Program-made: the position numbers and the translations under genes
Assembly (NCBI GenBank): GCA_001650895.1
Contig: LXYH01000001.1
Coordinates: 57,233 to 121,232, forward strand
Length of the DNA stretch: 64,000 bases
Origin: Rhodobacteraceae bacterium EhC02
GTDB lineage: Bacteria > Pseudomonadota > Alphaproteobacteria > Rhodobacterales > Rhodobacteraceae
Direction: 5' to 3'
Part shown: piece by piece, positions 7,033 to 15,839 of the stretch
How the letters are laid out: every line of letters starts with the position of its first letter
Position numbering within the stretch: the first letter of the stretch is position 1
Notes under the pieces: generated by a model
The model's database searches: none
What the model saw: the letters and a program-made list of their open reading frames with translations, nothing else
What the model was told of the DNA's origin: nothing

Positions 7033-8898
7033 TCAGCCTTTCTCGTGGAAGAAGGCATAGATCGTTTCGGCCATTGCAACGGAAATCCCAGGCGCCGCCT
7101 TGAGATCCTCAAGGCCAGCGCGGCTGACCGCCTTGGCGCTGCCAAAATGCGCCAGAAGCGCGCGTTTGCGGCTGGCCCCGACACCGGGCACATCATCCAG
7201 CGGCGTGGCGCCCACGGCCTTGCTGCGTTTGGCGCGGTGCGTGCCGATGGCAAAGCGATGCGCCTCGTCCCGCAGACGCTGCACGAAATAGAGCACGGGA
7301 TCATTCCGGCGCAGCGCGAACGGATGCTTTCCCAGACGGTGAAATTCCTCTTTGCCGGCGTCACGGTCGATACCCTTGGCGACACCGATCATGGGGATGT
7401 CCTGCACGCCGTGTTCGTTCATGATCTGCGCCACGGCACTGACCTGCCCCGCGCCGCCGTCGATCAGCAGCAGATCGGGCCACAGGCCCAGGCTGCGGTC
7501 TGGATCCTCTTTCTGCAACCGCTTGAAGCGGCGGGTCAGAACCTCTTTCATCATGCCGAAGTCGTCACCCGGCGTCAGGTCGTCGCCCCGGATGTTGAAC
7601 TTGCGGTACTGGCCCTTCATCAACCCGTCCGGCCCCGCAACGATCATCGCCCCGACCGCATCGGTGCCCTGGATATGGCTGTTGTCATAGACCTCGATCC
7701 GCTGCGGCGGCCCCGGCAGGTCGAAGGCTTCGGCCAGACCTGCCAGCAGCTTTGTCTGGGTGGCACTTTCAGACATCTTGCGCGCCAGCGACTCCCGCGC
7801 ATTGCGCGCGGCCCCTTCGACAAGTTCGGCCTTCTCGCCACGCTGGGGCACAAGGATCTCGACCTTGCGGCCCAGCCGTTCCGACAGCGCGTCCTGCATC
7901 AGATCGGGGTTTTCCAGGGGATGCGACAGGATCAGCTGCCGGGGCGGTTCCTTGGTGTCGTAGAATTGGCCGATGAAAGCCTCAAGCACCTCGGGCGCCT
8001 CGATATCGGACCCGACACGCGGATAGAAATCGGCATTGCCCCAGTTCTGATGGGCCCGGATGAAGAACACCTGCACGCAGGCCTGCCCCCCCTCCATATG
8101 CAGCGCGATCACATCCGCCTCGGCCACGCCGCGCGGGTTGATGCCCTGCACGGTCTGCACCTGCGTCAGCGCGCGAATACGGTCGCGCAGGGCGGCGGCG
8201 CGTTCGAACTCCATGTCGTCCGAGGCCTGCTGCATCTGCGCGGCCAGGGTTTCCTGCACCGCGGTGGAGCGACCCGAGAGAAAACGCACGGCATCAGCCA
8301 CGGTTGCGGCATAGTCGGCCTTCGAGATCAGCCCAGTACAAGGCGCCGAACACCGCTTGATCTGGTGCAGCAGGCAGGGCCTTGTCCGGCTTGAGTACAT
8401 CGCATCCGAGCAGTTGCGCAGCAGGAACACCTTCTGCAACTGGTTCAGCGTGCGGTTGACGGCACCCGCACTGGCGAAGGGGCCGAAATACTGCCCCTTG
8501 TCCTTGCGCGCGCCGCGATGCTTGGTGATCATCGGAAAGTCGTGATCACCGGTGATCAGGATGTTGGGAAAGCTCTTGTCGTCGCGCAGCAGCACGTTGT
8601 AGCGCGGCTTGAGCTGCTTGATCAGGTTCTGCTCCAGCAGCAGGGCCTCTGTCTCGGTCCTTGTGGTGAGGAACATCATCCCGGCCGTTTCCGAGATCAT
8701 CCGCGCGATCCGCCCCGAATGACCCGAGGGGCGCGCATAGTTCGACACCCGCGCGCGCAGGTTGCGCGCCTTGCCCACGTAAAGCACGCGGCTTTGCTCA
8801 TCCAGCATCCGGTAGACACCCGGAGAGCCGTCGAGCGTCTTCAGATAGTCCTGGATCAGCGCGTGTCCGGTCAGCGGCTGGGCGGGTGTTTCGGTCAT
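7033..8898 (-). CDS. uvrC: Excinuclease ABC subunit C
   Basis: The nuclease subunit of UvrABC nucleotide-excision repair; it makes both incisions around the lesion. In order: GIY-YIG domain (GVYRML ... [14 protein letters not shown], about residues 25-50) for the 3' cut, UVR motif binding UvrB ([18 protein letters not shown], about 205-222), RNase H-like domain for the 5' cut ([25 protein letters not shown]), and C-terminal double helix-hairpin-helix ([13 protein letters not shown] ... [13 protein letters not shown]). With ATG 8898 it is 621 aa, close to the usual 600-625; a GTG at 8970 would add 24 residues with no family support. Neither start has a strong Shine-Dalgarno. Confidence 0.95.
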   Translation of the reverse strand: MTETPAQPLTGHALIQDYLKTLDGSPGVYRMLDEQSRVLYVGKARNLRARVSNYARPSGHSGRIARMISETAGMMFLTTRTETEALLLEQNLIKQLKPRYNVLLRDDKSFPNILITGDHDFPMITKHRGARKDKGQYFGPFASAGAVNRTLNQLQKVFLLRNCSDAMYSSRTRPCLLHQIKRCSAPCTGLISKADYAATVADAVRFLSGRSTAVQETLAAQMQQASDDMEFERAAALRDRIRALTQVQTVQGINPRGVAEADVIALHMEGGQACVQVFFIRAHQNWGNADFYPRVGSDIEAPEVLEAFIGQFYDTKEPPRQLILSHPLENPDLMQDALSERLGRKVEILVPQRGEKAELVEGAARNARESLARKMSESATQTKLLAGLAEAFDLPGPPQRIEVYDNSHIQGTDAVGAMIVAGPDGLMKGQYRKFNIRGDDLTPGDDFGMMKEVLTRRFKRLQKEDPDRSLGLWPDLLLIDGGAGQVSAVAQIMNEHGVQDIPMIGVAKGIDRDAGKEEFHRLGKHPFALRRNDPVLYFVQRLRDEAHRFAIGTHRAKRSKAVGATPLDDVPGVGASRKRALLAHFGSAKAVSRAGLEDLKAAPGISVAMAETIYAFFHEKG

Positions 8899-9220
8899 GG
8901 TGTCAGAGGTATGATTCTTCTTCGGGCTCTGCAATCTTTGTCGGGCAGGGGCAAGGGTAAACCTGTCCACGGTTTCTGTGGATAACTCTGCCGATAAGTT
9001 TTCGGCATCGGGAAATTTTCCTTAGTTACAGCCCGCTTCGTTAAGATGCCTAATTTTTAGGCATATTAATAAACCATTGATTTTTAGGGAAATTATTTTC
9101 ACTCGTTCCAAAATATTGAAAACATTAAAGTTTTTGTAACGATGTCGTAACGACGGCGTGAACGGTGCAAAACTTTGACGCGTCTTTGGTCAAACCTTCA
9201 CCTAAAGGATAGTGAAAGAG
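8899..9220. other. AT-rich intergenic stretch between uvrC and the SDR gene
   Basis: About 320 nt without a credible gene. Its middle (about 9000-9190) is strikingly AT-rich compared with its surroundings and contains the perfect hairpin ATGCCTAA-ttt-TTAGGCAT at 9046-9064. It probably holds the uvrC promoter region and the SDR 3' end. Confidence 0.6.
9046..9064. promoter_or_regulatory. Perfect 8-bp inverted repeat upstream of uvrC
   Basis: ATGCCTAA (9046-9053), TTT, TTAGGCAT (9057-9064). The arms are AT-rich for a terminator of this genome, so either an operator or a weak terminator for the SDR transcript is possible. Confidence 0.4.
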
Positions 9221-10003
9221 CTATTCCACACCCAGAACATCAGGGGTTTGCCAGCCCAGATGCTGCCCCCCGTCGACGCAGATCAGCTGCCCCGTGACGG
9301 CGGGCGCATCCAGGAAATATCCCAGCGCGGCGGTGATATCGGCGGGGTTCGCCCCCCTGCCCAGAACCGTGGCCGCACGCTGGTCGGCAAAATGCCTGTC
9401 GGACTGGCGCGCGCCCTGCAAGGTCGGCCCCGGCCCGATCGCATTGACCCTAACCCGCGGCGCCAGCGCCTGGGCCGCGGTTTGCGTCAAGGCCCAAAGA
9501 CCCATCTTGGCGAGGGTATATGTCATGAACTCGGGCGTCAGTTTGCGCACGCGCTGGTCGATCATGTTGATCACAAGCCCCCGCGCCAAGGGTTCACCCG
9601 CCTCGTCCCGCGCCGCTTCGGGGATCGCCGCGGCCATCGCCTGCGTCAGAACGAAGGGCGCCCGCAGGTTGCTTTCGAAATGCCGGTCCCAGCTGGTGCG
9701 GGTGGCGCTGGCAATGCTGTCATATTCGAAGATCGAAGCATTGTTGACCAGGCAGGTCACGGGCCCGCCAAGGGTCTGCATCGCCTCGGGGATCAGCCGC
9801 TGCGTCGCCGCCTCTTCCAGAAGATCGGCCTGCAGGGTGACAGCACGGCGTCCCTTGGCACGGATCAGCGCGCCCACCTCTTCGGCCTCGGATTTCGAGG
9901 CGGAATAATGCAGGGCCACATCAAACCCGCGATCCGCAAGGTACAGCGCCATGGCGCGGCCCAGCCGTTTGCCCGCTCCGGTCACCAGCGCGATCTTCTG
10001 CAT
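9221..10003 (-). CDS. Short-chain dehydrogenase/reductase, pteridine-reductase-like
   Basis: A 260-residue NAD(P)H-dependent reductase with a Rossmann fold. The N-terminal cofactor motif is TGAGKRLGRAMA (about residues 8-19); the KR within it and the NNASIF sequence (about 91-96) are typical of the FolM/pteridine-reductase branch rather than of generic alcohol dehydrogenases. The active-site Tyr-x-x-x-Lys is YTLAK (about 160-164). A likely role is reduction of dihydropterins or dihydromonapterin, but other carbonyl substrates cannot be excluded. It is upstream of uvrC on the same strand, a pairing common in alphaproteobacteria. Confidence 0.85.
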   Translation of the reverse strand: MQKIALVTGAGKRLGRAMALYLADRGFDVALHYSASKSEAEEVGALIRAKGRRAVTLQADLLEEAATQRLIPEAMQTLGGPVTCLVNNASIFEYDSIASATRTSWDRHFESNLRAPFVLTQAMAAAIPEAARDEAGEPLARGLVINMIDQRVRKLTPEFMTYTLAKMGLWALTQTAAQALAPRVRVNAIGPGPTLQGARQSDRHFADQRAATVLGRGANPADITAALGYFLDAPAVTGQLICVDGGQHLGWQTPDVLGVE

Positions 10004-10034
10004 GATCCCCTACCCCTTTGCCTGCCCCAAAGGG

Positions 10035-11000
10035 TCAGATGAACATCATCGATACATAGGTCACATAGAACAGGATCAAGACGACACCCCAGACGCGCCC
10101 GATGTTCTGGCGCAGGAAGACGAAGGGGATCAGCAGCAACGAGGCCGCCAGCATCACCCACAGGTCATAGGTCAGGAACTGGCTGTCGACCGGGATCGGC
10201 GCGACCAGCGCAGCCACCCCGATGATGGCCAGAAGGTTGAACAGGTTCGACCCGATCACGTTGCCAAGCGCCACATCGGCCTGACGGCGGATGGCGGCCA
10301 TGACCGTGGTTGCAAGTTCCGGCATCGATGTGCCGACCGCCACCAATGTCAGGCCGATCACCGTCTCGCTGATGCCGAAGGTGCGCGCGATCACGGTTGC
10401 GCTGTCCACAAGGATATCCGCGCCCAGCGGCAGACCGATCAGGCCCAGCACAAGGAACATCACGATCTTCCACCAAGGCATGTCGGGGTCCGCACCCTCA
10501 AGCTCGTCAAGGTCATCGGCCTCGTCCATGCCTTCGGCCACGGCCGCCGCGATCTTGTGGTTGCGGGCATCGCGGAACATGTCGGCCAGCGCCAGCGACA
10601 GCGCACCCAGCAGGATCAGCGCCGCGATCCAGTCGAACACGCCGCGAAACGCCAGCAGGATGAACAGCACCGAGGCCGCGATCATCACGACAAAGCTTTT
10701 GCGCGTGTCATGTTCGGCCGTGTGCATCACCGCGATCATCGCCGGGACACCCAGCACCAGCAGGATATTCGCCGTATTCGACCCCACCACGTTGCCCAGC
10801 GCGATCCCCGGCACACCGGACATCGCCGCCTGGATCGAGATCAGCAATTCGGGGGCCGAGGTGCCAAAAGCAACAATGGTCAGGCTGACGATCAATGCAG
10901 GGATCCCGACCCTGAGGGCAAGGTTCACCGCGCCCTTCACCAGCGCATCGCCGGCAAACAACAGGATCACAAGCCCAAGGGCCGCCATCAACCAGACCAT
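10035..11000 (-). CDS. Calcium/sodium antiporter, CaCA family
   Basis: A 321-residue inner-membrane exchanger of the YrbG type. Two inverted halves of about five helices each carry the alpha-repeat motifs VAFGTSAPELLIS (about 44-56) and VAVGTSMPELATT (about 215-227), each with the ion-binding Glu; GNVVGSN and GNVIGSN follow. The halves are joined by an acidic cytoplasmic loop (EGMDEADDLDELEGADPD, about 157-174). It probably exports Ca2+ in exchange for Na+ or H+. It follows the zinc-ribbon miniprotein by only 3 nt, so the two are cotranscribed. Confidence 0.93.
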   Translation of the reverse strand: MVWLMAALGLVILLFAGDALVKGAVNLALRVGIPALIVSLTIVAFGTSAPELLISIQAAMSGVPGIALGNVVGSNTANILLVLGVPAMIAVMHTAEHDTRKSFVVMIAASVLFILLAFRGVFDWIAALILLGALSLALADMFRDARNHKIAAAVAEGMDEADDLDELEGADPDMPWWKIVMFLVLGLIGLPLGADILVDSATVIARTFGISETVIGLTLVAVGTSMPELATTVMAAIRRQADVALGNVIGSNLFNLLAIIGVAALVAPIPVDSQFLTYDLWVMLAASLLLIPFVFLRQNIGRVWGVVLILFYVTYVSMMFI

Positions 11001-11003
11001 GAC

Positions 11004-11192
11004 TTATCCTTTTTTGTGTCCGCAGGAACAGGGGCCGCGCCCGATGCGATAGCGTTTGCAGGACGGGCAGCGGGCATTTTCCAGACGCTTCTGTCCGGGA
11101 AACTTGTACTTCCCGAACATGGCCAGAACACCCATGCCCACAAGAAAGAGAACGACGGTTTTCAGGATCACGTCAAAGACCGAAACGGGCAA
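11004..11192 (-). CDS. Small membrane protein with C-terminal zinc ribbon
   Basis: A 62-residue protein with one N-terminal transmembrane helix (about residues 7-26, VILKTVVLFLVGMGVLAMFG) and a C-terminal Cys cluster CPSC...CSCGHKKG that looks like a zinc ribbon. It overlaps the end of the S49 peptidase gene by 20 nt and precedes the antiporter by 3 nt, so it is embedded in a three-gene unit. I recognise no named function. An accessory role for the membrane peptidase or the antiporter is possible but unproven. Confidence 0.75.
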   Translation of the reverse strand: MPVSVFDVILKTVVLFLVGMGVLAMFGKYKFPGQKRLENARCPSCKRYRIGRGPCSCGHKKG

Positions 11193-11979
11193 AGGCCGCC
11201 CGCTCCTCTAGTCCGGCAAGGGCGTCCTGCGCCAGCGTCGCGCCAAAGCGCTGAAACAGGCCGCGCCGCCGTCCGTAGCGGGCAAAGCGCGTCTTGTCGC
11301 CGTAAAGCTCCTTGAGCTTGGGTTCGAGATGCCCGATCCCGTCGATCAGCCCCAACCCCTCGGCCTGCGCCCCCAGCCAGAAGCGGCCGGTGAAAAGATC
11401 GGGGTCATCCGCCAGTTTTGCACCGCGTCGCGACCGGACATAGGCCACGAAACTGTCATGAAGACCGCCAAGCAGTTCCTTCAGGCGCGCCACATCCTCG
11501 GGCTTTTCGGGCAGGAAGGGGTCCAGCATGCTCTTGGACTCGGCCGAGGTGTAGACGCGCCGCTCCACGCCCTGCCGCGCCAGCGCCACATGCGCGCCGA
11601 AACCGGCCGAGATCACCCCGATCGAGCCCACGATCGAGCCCGTATCGGCCCAGATGTCATCCGCCGCCGCCGCCAGCCAATACCCGCCAGAGGCGGCCAC
11701 GTCCTCGACGAAGGCATGAACCGGCACTTTGCGCTCTGCCGAAAGCCGCCGGATCCGGGCGGCGATCAGCGCCGATTGCACGGGCGAGCCGCCGGGCGAA
11801 TTGATCACAAGCGCCACGGCCTTGGGCTTGCCGCGCCGGAACGCGCGCTCCAGCACGGGGCCGATGGCCTCGTCGCTCAAGGGGCTGCGCGGCCCGGCAC
11901 CGATGCTGCCGGCCAGCCGCACGACCGACACGACGGGGTCGGCCTTCAGGAAGGGGATAAATCGTCTCATGGGCTGCAT
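11173..11979 (-). CDS. S49-family signal-peptide peptidase-like protease
   Basis: A 268-residue SppA/SohB-type membrane-associated serine protease that degrades signal peptides or membrane fragments. The Ser nucleophile is in EDVAASGGYWLA (about residues 93-104), with the supporting NSPGGSPVQSALI oxyanion segment at about 59-71. The catalytic Lys of the Ser-Lys dyad is probably in TSAESKSMLDPF (about 145-156). The protein has the single-domain length of archaeal or SohB forms rather than the 600-residue E. coli SppA. ATG 11979 and ATG 11970 are both possible starts; neither has a clear Shine-Dalgarno. Confidence 0.88.
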   Translation of the reverse strand: MQPMRRFIPFLKADPVVSVVRLAGSIGAGPRSPLSDEAIGPVLERAFRRGKPKAVALVINSPGGSPVQSALIAARIRRLSAERKVPVHAFVEDVAASGGYWLAAAADDIWADTGSIVGSIGVISAGFGAHVALARQGVERRVYTSAESKSMLDPFLPEKPEDVARLKELLGGLHDSFVAYVRSRRGAKLADDPDLFTGRFWLGAQAEGLGLIDGIGHLEPKLKELYGDKTRFARYGRRRGLFQRFGATLAQDALAGLEERAAFARFGL

Positions 11980-12082
11980 GTAGAATGTGGCCCCCTGACA
12001 AACAAGGCACGCCCGCCAAACAACCGATCGCCGGGGCGTATTATTTCGCCCCGCACCACCAGATCCGCAGGGATGGCCGGTT

Positions 12083-12610
12083 TCAGCCCTTCAAGCGGCT
12101 GAGCCAGCCTTTCTTTTTGGGCGCGGCGTCTTCACCTTCGGCAACCTCGCCCGGGGCCGCGTCCTCGGCCGGACCTTCGACAACGGTCTGGAAATTCTCG
12201 AAGAACTGGTCGGCCATCTTCTTGGCGAAACCGTCAATCAGGCGGCTGCCCAGTTGCGCCAGCTTGCCCCCGACCTTGGCCTCGACCTCGTAGATCAGCC
12301 GGGTGCCTTCGTCGATGTCTTCAAGCCGGACCTTGGCCTCGCCCTTGGCAAAGCCCGCGGCACCGCCCTTGCCTTCGCCGGACAGGGTCAGGCTTTCGCC
12401 CTCGACCATGTCGGACAGAATGACCTGTCCCTTGAACGTCGCCTTGACCGGTCCGACCTTCTGCACCACGGTCGCCTCGAAACCCTCTTCGGGGCTGCCC
12501 GTCACCTCTTGTGCGCCAGGCACGCAATCCTTCAGCACTTCCGCGCTGAGCAATGCCGCCCAGACGTCTGAGCGGGGGGCCTTGATGTCGCGTTGGTCGT
12601 TCATCTGCAT
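12083..12610 (-). CDS. CoxG-like SRPBCC protein
   Basis: A 175-residue protein of the carbon-monoxide-dehydrogenase-subunit-G (CoxG) family. It opens MQMNDQRDIKAPRSDVWAALLS and contains LKDCVPGAQEV, VGPVKATFKGQV and GEGKGGAAGFAKGEAKVRL, all characteristic. In CO oxidisers CoxG tethers the enzyme to the membrane, but standalone homologues occur widely; no cox genes are visible here. The C-terminal tail (about 145-175) is acidic, then ends KKKGWLSRLKG, suggesting membrane association. Start ATG 12610 has AAGGA about 10 nt upstream; ATG 12604 is an alternative. Confidence 0.85.
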   Translation of the reverse strand: MQMNDQRDIKAPRSDVWAALLSAEVLKDCVPGAQEVTGSPEEGFEATVVQKVGPVKATFKGQVILSDMVEGESLTLSGEGKGGAAGFAKGEAKVRLEDIDEGTRLIYEVEAKVGGKLAQLGSRLIDGFAKKMADQFFENFQTVVEGPAEDAAPGEVAEGEDAAPKKKGWLSRLKG

Positions 12611-12767
12611 GGGTGTCTTGTCCTTCCTGCGCCGAATGCCGGCATGGTCTTCGCGCCAGACTACCCCAGCGCCACGGCTGCGCCAAGCGGTGAGGCGCGC
12701 CTGCAAAAAGAAGCTGGCCCGTTGCCCGTGGCAGGGATAGGCATGTCGTGATTGCAAAGGTATCCTC

Positions 12768-13748
12768 ATGCGCACGCCCCTTGTCACTGTCCCGCAGAAC
12801 ACCGCTGCCGGTATCATCTTCGTGCTTGCGGGCATGGCCGCGATCTCGATCAACGATGTCTTGATCAAGCAGTTGTCGGGCGGCTATCCGCTGCATCAGA
12901 TGGTCTTCATCCGGTCGGCCATCGGAATCATTTTCAGCCTGATGCTGGTGCAGATGGAAGGGGGCTTCGGCATCCTGCGCACGCGCACGCCGGGGCTGCA
13001 CCTGATGCGGGGCATGCTGGTCGTCATCTCGAACCTGACGTATTTCGCGGCCCTGGCCGTGATTCCGCTGGCCGAGGCGACGGCGCTTTTCTTCGTGGCG
13101 CCGTTGATGATCACCCTGCTGTCGATCCCCCTGCTGGGCGAAAAGGTGGGCCCGCTGCGCATGGCCGCGGTCACGGTCGGCTTCGGCGGAGTGGTCCTGA
13201 TGATGCGGCCATGGGAAAGCAGCACCGAGGTGTCGCGCTTCATCCTGTTCCTGCCCGTTCTGTCGGCCCTGACCTATGCGCTGAACCAGATCATGACACG
13301 GCGGCTGGGCGCGACCACCCGGGCCTCGGCGATGGCGGTCTATATCCAGGGCATCTTCATCGTGGTGTCGCTGCTTTTCTATGCCGTGGCGGGTGACGGA
13401 CGCTTTGCCGAAGGGGTTGACAACGGTTCGGTGCAGTTTCTGCTGCGCGCCTGGGTCTGGCCGGAAGGGAACGACCGCTGGCTGTTCCTGGGCCTGGGGC
13501 TGAATTCGGCGATCATCGGATTCTCGCTCGCCCAGGCCTATCGGCTGGCCGATGCGGCGGTCGTGGCCCCCTTCGAATATGTCGGCCTTCCGCTTGCGAT
13601 CTTCTGGGGCTGGGTGATCTGGGGCGAAGTCCCGGCCCCCGTCGTCTGGGTGGGCAGCGCGCTGATCCTGGGATCGGGGCTGTTTGTCTTCATTCGCGAA
13701 AGGATGCAGAAACGCCGCCCGCTTCCACCCGTGCAGGGACGACAATAG
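12768..13748 (+). CDS. DMT-superfamily (EamA) transporter
   Basis: A 326-residue, ten-helix inner-membrane transporter made of two EamA repeats (about residues 12-145 and 165-310). Conserved features include the early NDVLIKQL after helix 1, PLAEATALFFVAPLMITLLSIPLLGEKVG at the end of repeat 1, and APFEYVGLPLAIFWGWVIWGEVP in repeat 2. Members export amino acids and metabolites or import nucleotide sugars; no substrate can be called. The start ATG 12768 follows AAAGGTATCCTC. A LysR regulator follows on the same strand 117 nt downstream. Confidence 0.9.
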   Translation: MRTPLVTVPQNTAAGIIFVLAGMAAISINDVLIKQLSGGYPLHQMVFIRSAIGIIFSLMLVQMEGGFGILRTRTPGLHLMRGMLVVISNLTYFAALAVIPLAEATALFFVAPLMITLLSIPLLGEKVGPLRMAAVTVGFGGVVLMMRPWESSTEVSRFILFLPVLSALTYALNQIMTRRLGATTRASAMAVYIQGIFIVVSLLFYAVAGDGRFAEGVDNGSVQFLLRAWVWPEGNDRWLFLGLGLNSAIIGFSLAQAYRLADAAVVAPFEYVGLPLAIFWGWVIWGEVPAPVVWVGSALILGSGLFVFIRERMQKRRPLPPVQGRQ

Positions 13749-13865
13749 CGCCGGGGCACAAGGTGGCGGACCGGGATGCGCTCCGCGCGGGGATATTTGG
13801 GGCAAGAAGAAACTGCGGGCGGGAAAACCCTTTCGCCGGGCGGGCTTTGCCGCAATAGTCGGGCC

Positions 13866-14762
13866 ATGATCGAGAAACTGGAGATGTTCATCGCACTGGC
13901 GCGCGAGCAGCATTTCGGCCGCGCGGCCGAAGCCTGCGGAGTGACGCAACCCAGCCTGTCGGCAGCGATCAAGCAACTGGAGGATCAGCTGGGCGTCATG
14001 CTGGTCTGGCGCGGCTCGCGCTTCCAGGGGCTGACACCCGAAGGCCAGCGCGTACTGGAATGGGCGCGCCAGATCGTGGGCGACGCGCGCACCATGCGAG
14101 AGGAGATGCGTACCGCGAAACAGGGCCTTTCGGGCAACCTGCGCCTGGCGGTGATCCCCACGGCGTTGACTATGGTCTCTGACCTGACAACGCAGTTCAG
14201 CCTGCGCCATCCCAACGTGCGCTTCACTGTCCGCTCGAGTACCTCGATCGAGATCCTGGCGCTGCTGGAGAACCTGCAGATCGACGCGGGCATCAGCTAC
14301 CTCGACAACGAACCGTTGGGGCGCGTGTCCACCGTCCCACTTTATGACGAGCGTTACTGCGTGGTCCTGCGCGCCGATGATCCGCTGGCCGACCGGGCCG
14401 GATTGCAATGGGCGGATCTGGGCGATCTGCCGCTCTGCCTTCTGACACCCGACATGCAGAACCGTCGCATCATCAACCTGCACATGGCCGAGGCCGGGGT
14501 GAACGCGCAGCCCAGGGTCGAGGCGTCATCCGTCATCGTCCTGATCAGCCATGTGCTTGCAGGGGGCTGGGCCACGGTTCTGCCCCTGAAAGCCGCCGAG
14601 ATCTTTCTGACCGGGGGCGATCTTGTCGCGCTGCCCCTGACCGCGCCGGACGCGCATCATGCCGTGGGTCTTATTGCCCCCTACCGAGAGCCGCATACCC
14701 CCGTGCTGGCGGCACTGATGCAGCAGGCGCAGACGATTGCCGAAAAGCGCCCGGTACCCTGA
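13866..14762 (+). CDS. LysR-family transcriptional regulator
   Basis: A 298-residue regulator with the N-terminal winged helix-turn-helix (about residues 1-60: LEMFIALAREQHFGRAAEACGVTQPSLSAAIKQLEDQLG) and a periplasmic-binding-like effector domain (about 90-290). ATG 13866 is chosen because the HTH begins directly after it; the reading frame open upstream encodes unrelated sequence. The regulator lies between a DMT transporter and, convergently, a peptide-type ABC operon. Which it controls cannot be decided: LysR genes usually regulate a divergent neighbour, and there is none here. Confidence 0.92.
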   Translation: MIEKLEMFIALAREQHFGRAAEACGVTQPSLSAAIKQLEDQLGVMLVWRGSRFQGLTPEGQRVLEWARQIVGDARTMREEMRTAKQGLSGNLRLAVIPTALTMVSDLTTQFSLRHPNVRFTVRSSTSIEILALLENLQIDAGISYLDNEPLGRVSTVPLYDERYCVVLRADDPLADRAGLQWADLGDLPLCLLTPDMQNRRIINLHMAEAGVNAQPRVEASSVIVLISHVLAGGWATVLPLKAAEIFLTGGDLVALPLTAPDAHHAVGLIAPYREPHTPVLAALMQQAQTIAEKRPVP

Positions 14763-14849
14763 CCTGAGGACATCGCCCGTTCGCACAGGCAAGCGGGGTC
14801 GGCTGCTTCTTCTTGCCTCAAATATCCAATCCACCGACCGCGCCGCATC

Positions 14850-15839
14850 TCAGGCGGTTTGTTTCTCCAGCGCGAAGCAGGCGGCATGGCCCGTCGCGGT
14901 CTGCACCGGCACGGGCGCGTCAACCTTGCAGCGCGGCATTGCCAGCGGGCAACGCGGATGAAAGGCGCAGCCGGGCGGCGGGTTGATCGGGTTGGGGATC
15001 TCACCCTCGACCGGTTTGCGGCGGCGGCCCGACAGCGCCAGATCCGGCACCGCATCCAGCAACATCCGCGTATAGGGGTGCTGCGGATCGGTGAAGAGGC
15101 GCTTGCCATCCGCCACCTCGACCAGACGACCCAGGTAAAGCACACCGATCCGGTTTGCCATGTGGCGCACCACCGACAGGTCATGGCTGATGAAGAGATA
15201 GGTCAGGCCCATCTCGTCCTGCAGATCCTTCATCAGGTTCAGGATCTGCGCCTGCACCGACACATCCAGCGCGGATGTCGGCTCGTCACACACGATGAAT
15301 TCGGGCTTGGAGGACAGCGCCCGCGCAATCGCGATCCGCTGACGCTGCCCGCCCGAAAATTCATGCGGAAACTTCTCGGCATCCTTGGATGACAGGCCCA
15401 CGGTATCCAGCAGCTCGCCCACGCGTTTGGTCACATCCGCCCCTTTGAGCAGACCGAAAGTGTGGATCGGTTCGGCGATGATGTCGCCCACCCGCCAGCG
15501 CGGGTTCAGGCTGGCGAAAGGATCCTGAAAGATCATCTGGAACCGGCGGCGCAGGTCGCGCATCTCGGCCCCGGCGGTGCCGGTCATGCGGTGGCCGTCG
15601 AATTCGATCAGACCTTCGGACGCGCCCAGCAATCCCACGACCATCTTGGCGATGGTCGATTTGCCCGAGCCGCTTTCGCCCACCAGCGCGAAAGTCTCGC
15701 CGCGCCTGATCTCGAAGCTGACATCGGCCACGGCGGTCAGGAACTGCTTTTCCTCGCGTTCCAGCACCCGGTTCAGCCAGGGTTTGGACACGTCGAAATA
15801 GCGCGTCAGGTGCGCGATCTTCAGCAGCGCGTCAGACAT
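14850..15839 (-). CDS. Dipeptide/oligopeptide-type ABC ATPase (DppF/OppF-like)
   Basis: A 329-residue nucleotide-binding subunit. Walker A is GESGSGKST (about 53-61), followed by the Q-loop MIFQDPFASLNPRW, signature FSGGQRQR, Walker B FIVCDEPTSALD and LFISHDLS. The C-terminal oligopeptide/dipeptide cluster GCAFHPRCPLAMPRC (Cys-containing) marks the peptide/nickel family. Start ATG 15839 overlaps the end of the DppD-like gene by 8 nt. Last gene of a five-gene import operon read on the minus strand. Confidence 0.92.
   Translation of the reverse strand: MSDALLKIAHLTRYFDVSKPWLNRVLEREEKQFLTAVADVSFEIRRGETFALVGESGSGKSTIAKMVVGLLGASEGLIEFDGHRMTGTAGAEMRDLRRRFQMIFQDPFASLNPRWRVGDIIAEPIHTFGLLKGADVTKRVGELLDTVGLSSKDAEKFPHEFSGGQRQRIAIARALSSKPEFIVCDEPTSALDVSVQAQILNLMKDLQDEMGLTYLFISHDLSVVRHMANRIGVLYLGRLVEVADGKRLFTDPQHPYTRMLLDAVPDLALSGRRRKPVEGEIPNPINPPPGCAFHPRCPLAMPRCKVDAPVPVQTATGHAACFALEKQTA

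Noticed and set aside
7045..8394. A 449-codon open frame opposite uvrC
   Set aside because: uvrC has all four expected domains; the opposite frame has none.
9951..11315. A 454-codon open frame opposite the antiporter
   Set aside because: The antiporter has both alpha-repeat motifs and helix pattern; the opposite frame is His/Gln-rich shadow sequence.
12321..14483. A 720-codon open frame on the minus strand
   Set aside because: It runs antisense or out of frame across the CoxG, DMT transporter and LysR genes, each with clear family motifs. Long antisense frames are expected in GC-rich DNA; its protein is Arg/His/Gln-rich without domains.
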